A stretch of 64,000 bases of DNA from Thiosocius sp963753845 (GCA_963753845.1 CAVWEI010000034.1:1-64000); one strand, 5' to 3'. Shown: positions 54,401-61,661, numbered from the stretch's first letter. The notes: generated by a model from the sequence alone, not told the origin. Program-made: numbers and translations.

Positions 54401-54727
54401 GACGAATTTGTCAGGATTCTGGACAGGCGAGGTAAGCTGGACAACTCCCAGGGGTCCCTTCATTTAATTGTCGCAGACCTCCTCGAAAACCGGCCTGAAC
54501 CCATTGCTGCGATTTTGGGTGAGTTTCGCAGATTGATCAAAAAGAACGGGCGCGTTTTGCTGTTTCCTGATGTCAGCGTGCATTCGGCATCGCGATTGTC
54601 AGATCTTCTGCTGTCCACAGGGTTCGAAGTAGAAGACCATAAATTGTATGCGAGTTCCGTTGTCGGCTACAGCCTTAGAAGGCTATGGGTGCTGGCGCCG
54701 AAAAATTCGGAATTCGGTTTTCATTGA
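48425..54727 (+). CDS. Giant multidomain sulfotransferase-glycosyltransferase (about 2100 aa)
   Basis: Domains in order: sulfotransferase (about 15-275; VLLVLGMHRCGTSAATRVM and LLPLRNPLEVAASLKERDGF); acidic coiled coil (about 300-530) with a 21-residue tandem duplication; seven tandem repeats of about 34 residues of the W-Y-x(4)-NPDV-x(5)-NPL-x-HYL type (about 600-855); GT4 (about 917-1280, AHAANGQLFGGERSFLDLL); second GT4 (about 1314-1670, FPVPSETFVLNELRLL); GT2-like (about 1672-1905, VDIVIVSWNNIDELKE, with no clear DXD); and a zinc-ribbon plus methyltransferase-like tail (about 1918-2100, FCNVCGWSG and CPDCGSNPEHR). ATG 48425 is chosen over 48377 because GAGGAAAG lies just upstream. It would combine sulfation and sugar addition in one chain, cytoplasmic and not membrane-spanning. 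Confidence 0.85.
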   Translation: MTANITKLSESALKRGDPESREALAEKTVLLVLGMHRCGTSAATRVMSLLGADLPSNLMLPKADNNEAGFWESLDTYKLNDKILESAGSRWDDWRRFNPDWVRSPKAREYKGQALEILEKEFGKSPLFVLKDPRICRLLPFWLEVFREFDSEVKCLLPLRNPLEVAASLKERDGFSPAKSYMLWLRHVLDAEKATRKTPRVFFAYDDLLMDWRDTVVRVSDRLDLSWPRKAAIAEVEIDRFLDHRHRHHSIGKADIDHRPEVAGWVRKASKALATLTENPHAKKTLRHLDSIRGEFNRASDALGAVLLAEEIARKEAEQMVSEVEVRSNQLSDQLDQRNKKVAELEEKARNHDEIIKKLREDVADRDQRTQALEHRTEEQNAAMEVLKQAATNQNTQIEKLNRQIIDQEKALSKLGSVLAERETRIAELDRLLLDQKTMLAERETCIAELDRLLLDQKNMSRDLRSEISNGDKRFAELKRRSTEQEVRITALQNENRVKTQENTKLSFLESQVSALHSKNDVLVSKVRGAERLSSTSLIRLNAAQTVSRRNSLSGDSDPNANLHSQPGEQVWYPPRNCCGSKLSLRERIRLQKKAKRLLASRLFDEDWYVLTYPNVVLNGDDPLWFWLIRGWRDLQNPNPFFDMRWYRKQNPDVASAGVNPLFHFLEHGAAELRDPGPLFSCRWYLHDNPDVEAAGVNPLVHYMKFGLSEGRKPNPLFDPNWYREQNPTLAGDGVDLLRNYLTNDGNEVQNPSPLLHGAWYLNEYPDVSRSGMNPLIHYLRHGRFEGRKPNSLFDGGWYLKNHSDVRHAGLDPLEHYLMFGAKEGRDPSPLFDTDWYVSQNPEVVSLNVNPLEHYLSAWLTSGDAAPPMPVSRIEPSQLSVGKAEFPDKPADLFGLRKPSPQLPIFPGKKASLAGQKNMLLCAHAANGQLFGGERSFLDLLEMLAEIRINVHVVVPKNNPDYLAKILELAVEVVHVPYKYWSAGEEMNATTVAALTAYMMQRDIDLVHVNTIVVREPLFAARKLGIPSITHVRESIVADRWMSEMLGVSEQEIIQEVISAADYVIANSKRTAAEFNKEGATFVVPNNFDLTRLDLENKIDPDEIKVGLISSNIPKKGIEDFVRLAKACSTEIPNLFFYLIGPKNQHLGDLIARQAAGGLSENLRFVDYQKTPEEALAHVNIVMSLSHFAESFGRTVAEGLAARRPVVVYDLGAAQDLVQSGESGFVIPFPEWEEAIPFLQMLARDPRKIQAMGEQGRAFIEQNYSRQVGIDSLAKAYERIFTASALVAADSEALGRRIFPARIMRNERLEKVANLRLAYFCWHFPVPSETFVLNELRLLVAQGVDVAVYCKQTPYPDFKPDFDIRWERVADVDDLAHRLVESKRTFVHAHFTYPTVTNMVWPACEKSGLPFTFIAHAQDIFKYENDRKNRIAEIVSSPLCRAVFTLGTFHRKFLAERGVPLNKIVINPNAIDTNRFPFQPPKPREGRSLLRVCAVHRLTRKKGLHNLVGAASQLKNDSIEFNIYGYGDEEEPLQALIKEHGLANVKLCGPLKTTAEVVDVLREHDLFASPSIRTDDGDMDGIPTAVVESMAVGTPVIVTDVASIPDLVQDQVTGIVVAPDSPQDLARGVTRFFTLDDEAVSSLALNARRAVEARHDVRRLTSTLKRVWSVDRVDIVIVSWNNIDELKEVIARVFENTKTPFHLTICDNKSGLEVRCFLSDLQERFDNVTIVFNDVNRFVGPGTNVAIEQGRGKYIIYLCGKEGFSVAEGWEDAMIAFMDENPGVGIAGTLGHSPSYLTGSAFADGISEFQNFRNKGFAEKNPDRTFFHVQGGLFILRREMVDAIGGFNESVPHAYTDVEYSFYAESQGWGLGNIPSVLALYNKTAPDIWSRVHEGIKVLHPPRLRDLELLDRIARRSTSFCNVCGWSGSEFALSDGVRSCPDCGSNPEHRTLYRFIAESIFPYRRLPALWINPHQCLKEFWEKSFQGPQLSEDEFVRILDRRGKLDNSQGSLHLIVADLLENRPEPIAAILGEFRRLIKKNGRVLLFPDVSVHSASRLSDLLLSTGFEVEDHKLYASSVVGYSLRRLWVLAPKNSEFGFH
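49678..49803 (+). repeat. 63-bp tandem duplication inside the coiled coil
   Basis: Two in-frame copies, 49678-49740 and 49741-49803, differ at only a few bases. They encode LAERETRIAELDRLLLDQK and LAERETCIAELDRLLLDQK. The high identity implies a recent duplication that lengthens the coiled coil by three heptads. Confidence 0.9.
50238..50990 (+). repeat. Seven NPDV-type protein repeats
   Basis: Degenerate tandem units of about 34 residues, each reading roughly W-Y-x(4)-N-P-D-V-x(5)-N-P-L-x-H-Y-L followed by an E-G-R-x-P-x-P-L-F linker. The first (DEDWYVLTYPNVV) is the most diverged. Such units are seen between catalytic domains of bacterial glycosyltransferases (established observation); their role is unknown. 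Confidence 0.8.
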
Positions 54728-54924
54728 CGGGAGTTCCAATAACTCTGCGGGAGGCAGACTGCGAGACAGGATTTCGAAGAACAAGGCGCATAACGTACGT
54801 GCTGGCTATTGCTTTGATCTGCGACGCAGAGAATCTTGACCGCGAGACGACCGCGTATGGGTTGTTATAAGTCCCCTCAAGGGGGATGTTTGAAAACTAG
54901 GGTGGAAATTAAGTGGAGGTGAGG

Positions 54925-55692
54925 GTGCCCGCGGAGAAATTGTACTGCCAAGAGAGCTTGTTCGAGCATGTCAACAAGGCTATCGCTGCTGGCGACGGAA
55001 TGTACGCAAAAGGTGCCGAAGCGCACTATTTTTCCGTGGGCGCGAGCGCTATCGCAGCTATAAATGAAAGTTTCACAAGTGCGCGGCTGGGAGCAAATAG
55101 TCCGGCTCGAGTTCTCGACTACGCATGTGGATACGGGCGCGTCTTGAGATGGTTGCGTGCCGCTTTTCCGGAGTCGTTTCTCCTCGGCGTTGACGCTGAT
55201 CGGACTGCCGTTGCGACGGCTGGTGCGACACTCGGTATTGAAACCAGGCACCTAGATATATCAATGAAGCAATTGATCGACGAACCATTCGACTTAATTT
55301 GGGTTGGGTCACTTTTGACGCATTTGCCTGAAGAGGATTCGTATCGAGTCCTTTGTTTTCTGCGCATGCACCTCACGACAAAAGGGGTGCTCGTATTCAC
55401 GACGCATGGCGCAGTGGTCGAAGAAAGGCTTGTGAATGGGAGTCGCAACTACAACCTGGACTCATCGGGTATACGCAAACTGCTGTCCACGCTGGAAGCA
55501 ACGGGGTTCGGCTATGCAGATTACGCAAACCAGAGAGATTACGGAATATCGGTAGTTCGTCCATCCAAGGTGCTTTCACTTGTCGAACGCGCCAACATGA
55601 AAGCTATCTTCTTCAAAGATAGAGGCTGGGCAGATCATCAGGATGTGGTCGCATGTGTGCAACGTCCGCCGCTGGAAGCGTCTGGGTCGTAA
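54925..55692 (+). CDS. Class I SAM-dependent methyltransferase (255 aa)
   Basis: Rossmann-fold methyltransferase. The SAM-binding loop is VLDYACGYGRVLRWL (E/DxGxGxG type, with Ala-Cys replacing the first Gly) at about residues 53-67. The acidic end of strand 2 is LLGVDADRTAV, and motif IV is FDLIWVGSLLTHLPEED. Three in-frame GTG codons precede the conserved part; GTG 54925 is chosen because GGAGG at 54915-54919 lies 5 nt upstream. It follows the giant protein by about 200 bp in the same direction and may methylate a sugar of the same glycan. It ends just before the IS cluster. Confidence 0.82.
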   Translation: MPAEKLYCQESLFEHVNKAIAAGDGMYAKGAEAHYFSVGASAIAAINESFTSARLGANSPARVLDYACGYGRVLRWLRAAFPESFLLGVDADRTAVATAGATLGIETRHLDISMKQLIDEPFDLIWVGSLLTHLPEEDSYRVLCFLRMHLTTKGVLVFTTHGAVVEERLVNGSRNYNLDSSGIRKLLSTLEATGFGYADYANQRDYGISVVRPSKVLSLVERANMKAIFFKDRGWADHQDVVACVQRPPLEASGS

Positions 55693-55794
55693 CAGCACGT
55701 TTCCTGCGGCATCCATCTCGGCTCAGCCCGCCAGGCGGCGGATCATGCTCGATGGTCGCAAACGTTGATAGTTGATGAATGGGGCTGACCTGGA

Positions 55795-56227
55795 TTGGTA
55801 GGATGTTCGCCTACAATCAACCGGTTCAGAGATGTTGCCCTTGACACTCGGAAGTGTGTAGGTGCCTGGGCGGCTTGGCGCGCATGGAATCTAACCCGCA
55901 AGAATCCGGCGCGCATCGTGCCGATGCTGGCTGACGAGGGCATCTACCTGGCCTCGGAGTCGAGTTTCCATCGGGTACTGCGTGCCGCGGGCCAGAATGG
56001 TCATCGCGGCCGCGCCAAGGCGCCACAGGCCAAGCGGCCGCCGACCACACACGTCGCCATCGCGCCGAATCAGGTGTGGTGCTGGGACATGACGTTCCTG
56101 CCCTCGGTGGTGACCGGCAACTGGTTCTACCTGTACCTGATTCTGGACCTGTACAGCCGCAAGATCGTGGGCTGGGAGGTGCACGACAACGACAGTGCCG
56201 ATCATGCCGCACACTTGGTGCGCCGCA
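55795..56227 (+). pseudogene. IS3-family transposase fragment (OrfB part)
   Basis: Encodes part of an IS3-type OrfB: the helix before the core (NPARIVPMLADEGIYLASES), the Gln-Val-Trp-Cys-Trp-Asp-Met-Thr-Phe strand with the first catalytic Asp, and the second Asp region LYLILDLYSRKIVGWEVHD. The rest of the DDE domain with the catalytic Glu is missing. At about 56227 the sequence switches abruptly into an antisense IS1380-type gene, so the IS3 was cut by that insertion or by later recombination. Confidence 0.8.
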
Positions 56228-56591
56228 CAGCGCTGGCCAGTGTCGTGTCGCGCTCGACGGCCGTTTACAAGGCCAGATCATCCCGCAAGGTCTGGTGGTC
56301 ATTGAGATCCTCATGCCCCAGAGCCAAGCCATATAAGCGTTGGCGTATCAGGCTCGACAGGTCATGCTGACAGCTGGCACGCCGTCTGGGGTCGTTGAGC
56401 GCCTTGGCCACGGCTTGGCTCATTCCGAGCCGCCGATCGGCTTGCTGCAACAGCAACACGCCGCCATCGCTGGTGATGTCGCCGCCGTCGAATCGGGCCT
56501 CAACCTTGCGGCGTTTACAAGCTGGAAAGTCAAACGACTCTTGGGTACATTCTGTCACGGGCAAAGTCCTGTTCGAGTTCAAACTAAGCAA
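56228..56591 (-). pseudogene. IS1380-family transposase, N-terminal fragment
   Basis: Retains an intact start and the first 120 or so codons. It includes the DGGDITSDGGVLLLQQADRR opening typical of IS1380 transposases and the RRRASCQHDLSSLIRQRLYG stretch. It ends at the junction with the IS3 fragment. About 217 bp are roughly 95% identical to 60292-60508, the second IS1380 piece in the same orientation. Confidence 0.82.
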
Positions 56592-56909
56592 TTGAATCTT
56601 ATTGAACTACATGGGCTTTGCCCTTCTTATTGGTGCATTTTTCAGGCTAAATCAATCCCCAAAATACTCACAATGCCTACAATAGAGCAGATTATCTTAA
56701 ACGAAGAAAACATGTGATGACTTGGTGGAGAGAATACATTGATAAGGCCGCTACGGGTTATATGAGTCTTTAGGATGAAGCTGGCCAACGCCATTCAAGC
56801 GCGCTATACTTCAGAGCGGTGATGGTTCAGAAAACCGACAGACTGTCGGTTGACTTACACTTGCCGTTGAAGAACCTTCTATCTCTCGCCACAACTAGCA
56901 GTATTTTGT
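56592..56909. other. Non-coding stretch with an integrase tail
   Basis: About 320 bp between the IS1380 fragment and the next sulfotransferase-like gene. It is AT-rich; apart from the integrase remnant listed separately, nothing is recognised. It should hold the promoter of the gene at 56910. Confidence 0.45.
56663..56773 (+). pseudogene. Tyrosine recombinase (integrase) C-terminal remnant
   Basis: A 36-codon frame ending at TAG 56771-56773 reads AYNRADYLKRRKHVMTWWRE followed by YIDKAATG. This is the characteristic extreme C-terminus of P4-type phage/island integrases, where the catalytic Tyr lies in a YNRA(D/E)YL context and the last helix has MMxWWxxYLD. Everything upstream has been lost. 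It points to a former genomic-island integrase at this junction. Confidence 0.6.
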
Positions 56910-57905
56910 ATGTCTCAATTCATTTTCCACATCGGGCGCAGCAAGTGTGGGTCAAGCGCCCTTCAGTCAGCGCTCACCACATGCCAATCGATCGATGGCC
57001 ACAAACGCCTGATTTACGCCACGCTTTCCGATAAAGGGATCATCATGGGCGATGCGCTCCACCCCGGGTTGCGCGGCTATCAAGTATCCGCCGAAGCGCA
57101 AGCCATAGCAGAACTTCCACCCGCCACTCTGCGCGCGTATGCAGACGAGCTTCGCGGCGCTGGCGCGGACCACATTGTTCTTTCGAATGAAGGCTGGCAG
57201 TCGGCAAGCGGCCTTTTCCGTGACCGCATCTTCCCGGCAATGGGGCTGTCACGTCCAACTGTTGTGTTCTATGTCCGTCCGCAGGCACAATTCATAAACG
57301 CGGCATGGTGGCAATGGGGGGCTTGGTCAGACAGACCTCTGCAAACGTGGTACAAAAATATATTGCGACAGACTATTTGGACCGAAACCATACGATCATG
57401 GGCGGAGTTCGCTGATGTGAATGTCCGCCTGTTGCCAACAGATATTTTCACCGATTTCCTAGGCTTGTTCGGGTATAGCCCACCCGGAGACTGGCAATCA
57501 AAGGTGGTCAACAAAGGGCTCCCGTCCGCCGTGCTGCGGCTCTACCAGGCCCGCCGTGATCTGCGCCCGTCCCCCCATGCATCCTTGATCGACAGCGTTC
57601 TCTCCAGAGCCGTGAATATGCCGGGCGCGCCTTGGGTGCTTACCCCGCAAATGATCGAAAACATCACCGCCTATACGGCCGACGACAACGAACAGCTGCT
57701 GGGAATGCTGGATGCTGACTCGGCAGCGGCGATGCGCGCCGACCCGCGATGGTGGGACGCGGCCGCGTTTAGCGACAAGCCGGTTGCGCCCGCTGATGGC
57801 GTGCGTCTCTCTAGAGACGAGCTCGAAACACTAGCCGCCCAACTGGCGCAAGCTCTTATGCGCAATGAACGCGCACTTGCCCGCTTAACCGCACATTATA
57901 ATTAA
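56910..57905 (+). CDS. Sulfotransferase-like P-loop protein (331 aa)
   Basis: Begins QFIFHIGRSKCGSSALQSAL, matching the HxGxxKTGTTxLQ P-loop of sulfotransferase-like surface-glycan proteins, with Cys-Gly-Ser in place of Thr-Gly-Thr. A strand IVLSNEGWQ and the segment PTVVFYVRPQAQFINAAW, the usual 3'-phosphate-binding position with Arg present, follow at about residues 115-131. The C-terminal half (about 190-331) contains LYQARRDLRPSP and a helical tail and is typical of this poorly described group. Length and reading frame look intact despite surrounding IS debris. Likely modifies a capsular sugar; activity is not certain because the P-loop is unusual. Confidence 0.72.
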   Translation: MSQFIFHIGRSKCGSSALQSALTTCQSIDGHKRLIYATLSDKGIIMGDALHPGLRGYQVSAEAQAIAELPPATLRAYADELRGAGADHIVLSNEGWQSASGLFRDRIFPAMGLSRPTVVFYVRPQAQFINAAWWQWGAWSDRPLQTWYKNILRQTIWTETIRSWAEFADVNVRLLPTDIFTDFLGLFGYSPPGDWQSKVVNKGLPSAVLRLYQARRDLRPSPHASLIDSVLSRAVNMPGAPWVLTPQMIENITAYTADDNEQLLGMLDADSAAAMRADPRWWDAAAFSDKPVAPADGVRLSRDELETLAAQLAQALMRNERALARLTAHYN

Positions 57906-57908
57906 CGC

Positions 57909-57929
57909 ACGGCAGCACATAACTGCCGT
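57909..57929. terminator. Candidate bidirectional terminator hairpin
   Basis: Perfect 7-bp arms (57909-57915 and 57923-57929) with a 7-base loop lie between the convergent sulfotransferase-like and methyltransferase genes. No strong T tract follows on either strand, so function is uncertain. Confidence 0.4.
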
Positions 57930-58024
57930 CAGGGTGTAATTCCGCGACGTGCAGGCTGGTGATTCTTCCAAGCTAGGGCCGCTAGCGAAGTCGTTTGGGA
58001 TCTCCTATATCTTACAGTCGCCGT

Positions 58025-58717
58025 TCAGATCCGCAGATTCGCTTTTCGGAGCTTGAGAACGGAGTCGCTAGAATAACCCTGCCATTTGGATTCGGGTATA
58101 TTGTAGCGTCTGAGTTCGTCGGCCTCGAATTCTGCCAACAGGTCGTACGTATCAGGGATCTGGAACAGCATTCCGAGTGAACGTTGAATGTCTTCTTTTC
58201 CAAATCGCCGCACGTGGTCGTCCTGGCCGAACCTGCGTTCCCGTTCGGCAAGAGAGCGGGGGGCGATATCCGCTTCGTAGTGCCCACTCAAAATTGGCAC
58301 GCTAAACAGCTGCAAACCGTCGTCTTTCAGGCTGTTTGTCAGGCGGATAAGCACGGCCGATTCGTTGCAGGGAAGGTGTTCCAACACGTGGTTGTGCAAA
58401 ATCAGGTTGTAATGATTGCGCTCAAGGTCAAAAACATCCTTGCACAGATCGAATGGCTGGACCTCCAGGTCGCCATAAATCTTGGGATTGAGATCGACCG
58501 CCGTGTAGTTTTCTCCGCAGACGCCACGAAAGTAATCATACAACCCCCTTTCCGGCGCCATGTGCAGTACACGAGAGTTGGCATCGATCGCCACATACTT
58601 TTTGATATACAGGAACAGCAGGCGCGTTCGCTCGTAGGATTTACAGTTCGCACACATCGCGTTTTTTCGATTCCGGACGTCGATGAATTCAGTTGATCCG
58701 CAGATGTTGCACTCCAT
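58025..58717 (-). CDS. Zinc-ribbon SAM methyltransferase-like protein (230 aa)
   Basis: Starts with a zinc-ribbon, MECNICGSTEFIDVRN and CANCKSYERTR (four Cys in two CxxC pairs). A class I methyltransferase core follows: VLHMAPERGLYDYF, YTAVDLNPKIY for the SAM-ribose acidic residue and LILHNHVLEHLPCNES for motif IV. A conserved late LAERERRFGQDDHVRRFG helix is typical of this family. It is probably catalytically competent. The same zinc-ribbon/methyltransferase layout forms the tail of the giant protein encoded at 48425. It is convergent with the upstream sulfotransferase-like gene; GGTGAAAG precedes its ATG. The substrate is presumably a surface sugar (inference). Confidence 0.8.
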   Translation of the reverse strand: MECNICGSTEFIDVRNRKNAMCANCKSYERTRLLFLYIKKYVAIDANSRVLHMAPERGLYDYFRGVCGENYTAVDLNPKIYGDLEVQPFDLCKDVFDLERNHYNLILHNHVLEHLPCNESAVLIRLTNSLKDDGLQLFSVPILSGHYEADIAPRSLAERERRFGQDDHVRRFGKEDIQRSLGMLFQIPDTYDLLAEFEADELRRYNIPESKWQGYSSDSVLKLRKANLRI

Positions 58718-58730
58718 CTTTCACCTACTT

Positions 58731-59020
58731 TTATGTACGCCAATTTTGTTCGTTGGCCCGCAACAGCATAAGCATCCGAGGGACCAGGTCAATGCTTCCA
58801 GTGGATTCGCCTAGCCATTCGTTCGGCAATGTTGCTGACAAGAACGGGGAGCCGGGAATTCTAACGTGTTTGAGTGCGCCGAGCGATGCACCGTATAGCA
58901 AGCCGTTTCCCCTTAGCCCCTCTCGAGTCCGGCCGCCAAACCGCCGGCCAGCTGTTATATTTTTGGCCACGAACGGGTGGGACGCTTCCAATTGCTGAAG
59001 TAATCGGACCCTCCCAGGAT
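58731..59020 (-). pseudogene. C-terminal remnant of an unidentified gene
   Basis: About 95 codons with coding character end at TAA 58731, only 13 bp before the methyltransferase start, so the two once formed an operon. The N-terminal part is cut off at the 45-bp repeat next to the IS1380 element. The residue stretch (GRRFGGRTREGLRGNGLLYG, then LPNEWLGESTGSIDLVPRM) is not one I can assign to a family. Confidence 0.5.
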
Positions 59021-59025
59021 CCACC

Positions 59026-59070
59026 GGCGCGGGCAAGTGCTGAAAAGTGCGCCGGCGGACAGCTGGTTGG
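59026..59070 (+). repeat. 45-bp direct repeat, left copy
   Basis: Identical to 60540-60584. The two copies bracket the degenerate IS1380 element. At 45 bp it is far longer than an IS1380 target duplication, so it may be an older mobile-element end or the result of recombination. Confidence 0.85.
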
Positions 59071-59302
59071 CCCCAACGTTGCATGAGCAAGTGCGCTTTT
59101 CGCCAAGAAGGCGGTTTGAGAGAGGGTTGGCTGTTTTGTCATCCCAGGCGTGTCGATGAAACCATGTTTTCAGGCGCAAATCCTCAGACAACGAGGCGGT
59201 AGTGACCTCGAAAGGCTGTCATTGGACTGTCTGCGCGGTAACGGCACAAACGAATCCCTGCGGCTTGGCCGCCTGTTCACACATGACAACTGTGTTGCTG
59301 TG

Positions 59303-60514
59303 TTACGTGGGTTGTAGTCGGTCAACGACCAGAGCAAACAGCCGTTGGTAGGGATAGGCACTGGATAGCAGGAAGCGGATGCGGCGGGTGTTACGGGTGA
59401 TCACGGCACCGATCTTCAGCAGCTTCAGGCGAATCGTGCCGACGTAGGCATTGGCCAGCTCTGTGCCATCGAGTGCGAGCCGCCGGATCGCCTCGAGCAG
59501 CGTGTAAGCCAAGCTCGACAGCAGCAGGCGAAACTGGTTTGGCCACCAAGCATGGCAGCTGGTGCGGTCGGCGAAGAGGTCGAGTTGTTGTGCTCTTTGA
59601 TGCGGTTCTCCATCTCGCCGCGCGCGCAATACAGTTGGTCGTAGAGATACTTTGCCTGTGCCTTCAGGTTGGTGACCAGATAGCGCGGATTACTTCCCTG
59701 TGCCGTATGTTCTGCTTTGACGATGATGCGCCGGCGCCGATCCCACGTCTTTGCCGCGTAATACATCACATGGAAGCGGCGTTGCTTCCGCTCGGTGCGC
59801 TGGAAGTGTTGCTCGGCCGCGTCGATGAACGGCTTTGCCTGGGCATCAAGGCGCTTATTGGTGGGCGATGCCAACCAGGTAATCGACGCTGTGTCGTTCG
59901 CACCAGCGCAGCATCTTCCAGCGGCAAAAGCCCGAATCGGCGCGCAGCAGGATACGGACCTTGGGCCACGTCTGGCGTAGGCGTTTGACCAGTAAGGCGA
60001 GGATCGCCCAGGCGTGCTTGGCGCCATCGATCTTGCTCGGGCGCAGGTAGCTGACCAGGAGTTGCTTGCCGCAGAAAACATACAGCGGCAGGAAGCAGTA
60101 GTGGTCGTAATAACCATGAAAGAAGCGACCTTCCTGCTGGCCATGAACTGCATCGTCGGTTGCATCAAAATCGAGGATCAGTCGCTTTGGGGCACGGCGG
60201 AAGGAAGCAATGAATTGCTCGACCAGCACCTCGTGCAACCGCCAGGCCGTTGCCCGGTCGGCCCGGTTCTCCCAACGGCACAGGGTCGAGGCACTGGCCA
60301 GTGTCGTGTCGCGCTCGACGGCCGTTTGCAAGGCCAGATCATCCCGCAACGTCTGGTGGTCATTGAGGTCCTCATACCCCAGAGCCAAGCCATATAAGCG
60401 TTGGCGTACCAGGCTCGACAGGTCATGCTGACAGCTGGCACGCCGTCTGGGGTCGTTGAGCGCCTTGGCCACGGCTCGGCTCAGTCCGAGCCGCCGATCG
60501 GCTTGTCTGCGACG
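59303..60514 (-). pseudogene. IS1380-family transposase, degenerate
   Basis: A near-complete IS1380 transposase readable in three successive frames. First is the N-terminal half from about 60514, with RRLGLSRAVAKALNDPRR, ILDFDATDDAVHGQQEG holding the first catalytic Asp, and ILLRADSGFCRWKML holding the second. Next, from about 59880, come NKRLDAQAKPFIDAAEQHFQ and NLKAQAKYLYDQLYCARGEM with the catalytic Glu region. Last, from about 59600, comes QFRLLLSSLAYTLLEAIRRL. The true N-terminus is missing at the 60514 end. At least two frameshifts make it inactive. Confidence 0.85.
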
Positions 60515-60539
60515 CCAGCGGCGCGGCAACGGCTGGCCT

Positions 60540-60584
60540 GGGCGCGGGCAAGTGCTGAAAAGTGCGCCGGCGGACAGCTGGTTG
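60540..60584 (+). repeat. 45-bp direct repeat, right copy
   Basis: Perfect match to 59026-59070, in the same orientation, on the other side of the degenerate IS1380 element. Confidence 0.85.
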
Positions 60585-60699
60585 GGCGGGTTCAGGACCA
60601 AAACTGTCGCGCCAGGTCCACCCAGGTCACTTCTTAGGTCCGATCGACGACCGACCGGAGGCCTCGAACGGCGCAAGCAGGGACTGCCACCGGGCAAAA

Positions 60700-60922
60700 A
60701 GGTTATCCTTCCTACACTCCAACATACGACGATGTGCGTGCTTATTGAGGCCGCAATCCGCCCAGTGTACGAACTGATAGGTCGAAGACGGGTCGGGACC
60801 GGCCAAAAAGGCAGAATCGGCACAGACGCATAGAGAAACAACCAACACTACCGCAGCTTTTCGCACCGACCGTGTGTATCGCCGCCGGCGATGGCGTCAG
60901 AAAGGATTAATCGAGGCGCCCT
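60700..60922 (+). pseudogene. IS5-type transposase C-terminal remnant, left copy
   Basis: Decayed tail of an IS5-like transposase. It is recognised because it aligns with the reverse complement of 62772-62980, sharing for example the block ggtcgaagacggg and the block gcgtcagaaaggattaatcg. The shared homology stops at about 60922, probably the element end. No intact frame remains. Its 3' end faces the AT-rich glycosyltransferase pair. Confidence 0.65.
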
Positions 60923-60944
60923 TAATCATCGTGAGGTACTGCAT

Positions 60945-61613
60945 GTGAACCCGTTTGATTATTTCGACAAAATATATTGTCTAAATTTACCAGAAAATGG
61001 CAAACGTAAGGAAATAGTGTCAAAGGAATTTTATAAAGTAGGGATATTAGAACGCATTAATTGGATTGCTGCCCCCAAACCACCGGACGATTTTTATATT
61101 GATTTATATCGACGAAACCCATCTGCCGAATTTGGTTGCAGTTTGAGTAATATAACAGCAGTTGTGCAATCGATACACGATAATGATCAACATATGCTGG
61201 TGTTTGAAGATGATGTTGTTTTTGTGGACAATTCTCTTGAAATATTATCAGCTGTTTTGCAACAATTACCATCCGACTGGGAATGTTTTCATCTTGGCTG
61301 TACGCCTATTAAAGTGGAAAAGTATAAGGATGGGTTGTTGCGAATCCGAACAGCTCATGGAACGTACGCGTATGCGTTAACTGGGGCAGTGTTATTAGAG
61401 TTTTTTAAATATTGGACATATGGAATTACACATGGACTACATAAATCATATTCGCCCATTGATTGGATCTTAACGATGTTTTTTCTTCAACGAAAAACTA
61501 GATACTGCATTGCTCCACCGATTGTATATCCGAACGATAGCATAGCAAGCACTATAAGTAAAAAGACATATTTATTGACTAAACATATGGAAATATGGAA
61601 AAAACATACATGA
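60945..61613 (+). CDS. Glycosyltransferase family 25 (222 aa)
   Basis: LPS-type GT25 enzyme. The opening FDKIYCLNLPENGKRKEIVS is the family signature, SAEFGCSLSNITAV follows, and the metal-type DXD appears as HMLVFEDDVVFVDNS at about residues 82-96. AYALTGAVLLEFF is the usual downstream motif. Such enzymes add galactose or glucose to surface glycans in the cytoplasm. GTG 60945 with GAGGT eight nt upstream is the preferred start; ATG 60891 would add residues that overlap the IS remnant. The gene is far more AT-rich than its surroundings and lies between inverted transposase tails, strong signs of transfer. Confidence 0.85.
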   Translation: MNPFDYFDKIYCLNLPENGKRKEIVSKEFYKVGILERINWIAAPKPPDDFYIDLYRRNPSAEFGCSLSNITAVVQSIHDNDQHMLVFEDDVVFVDNSLEILSAVLQQLPSDWECFHLGCTPIKVEKYKDGLLRIRTAHGTYAYALTGAVLLEFFKYWTYGITHGLHKSYSPIDWILTMFFLQRKTRYCIAPPIVYPNDSIASTISKKTYLLTKHMEIWKKHT

Positions 61614-61661
61614 TGGATCCAAGATCATAATTCGTTTGGGGGAAGCTTGCCCACCTTCAAT

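Noticed and set aside
54870..54890. Short GC hairpin after the giant gene
   Set aside because: Only about five base pairs and no proper T tract; too weak to call a terminator.
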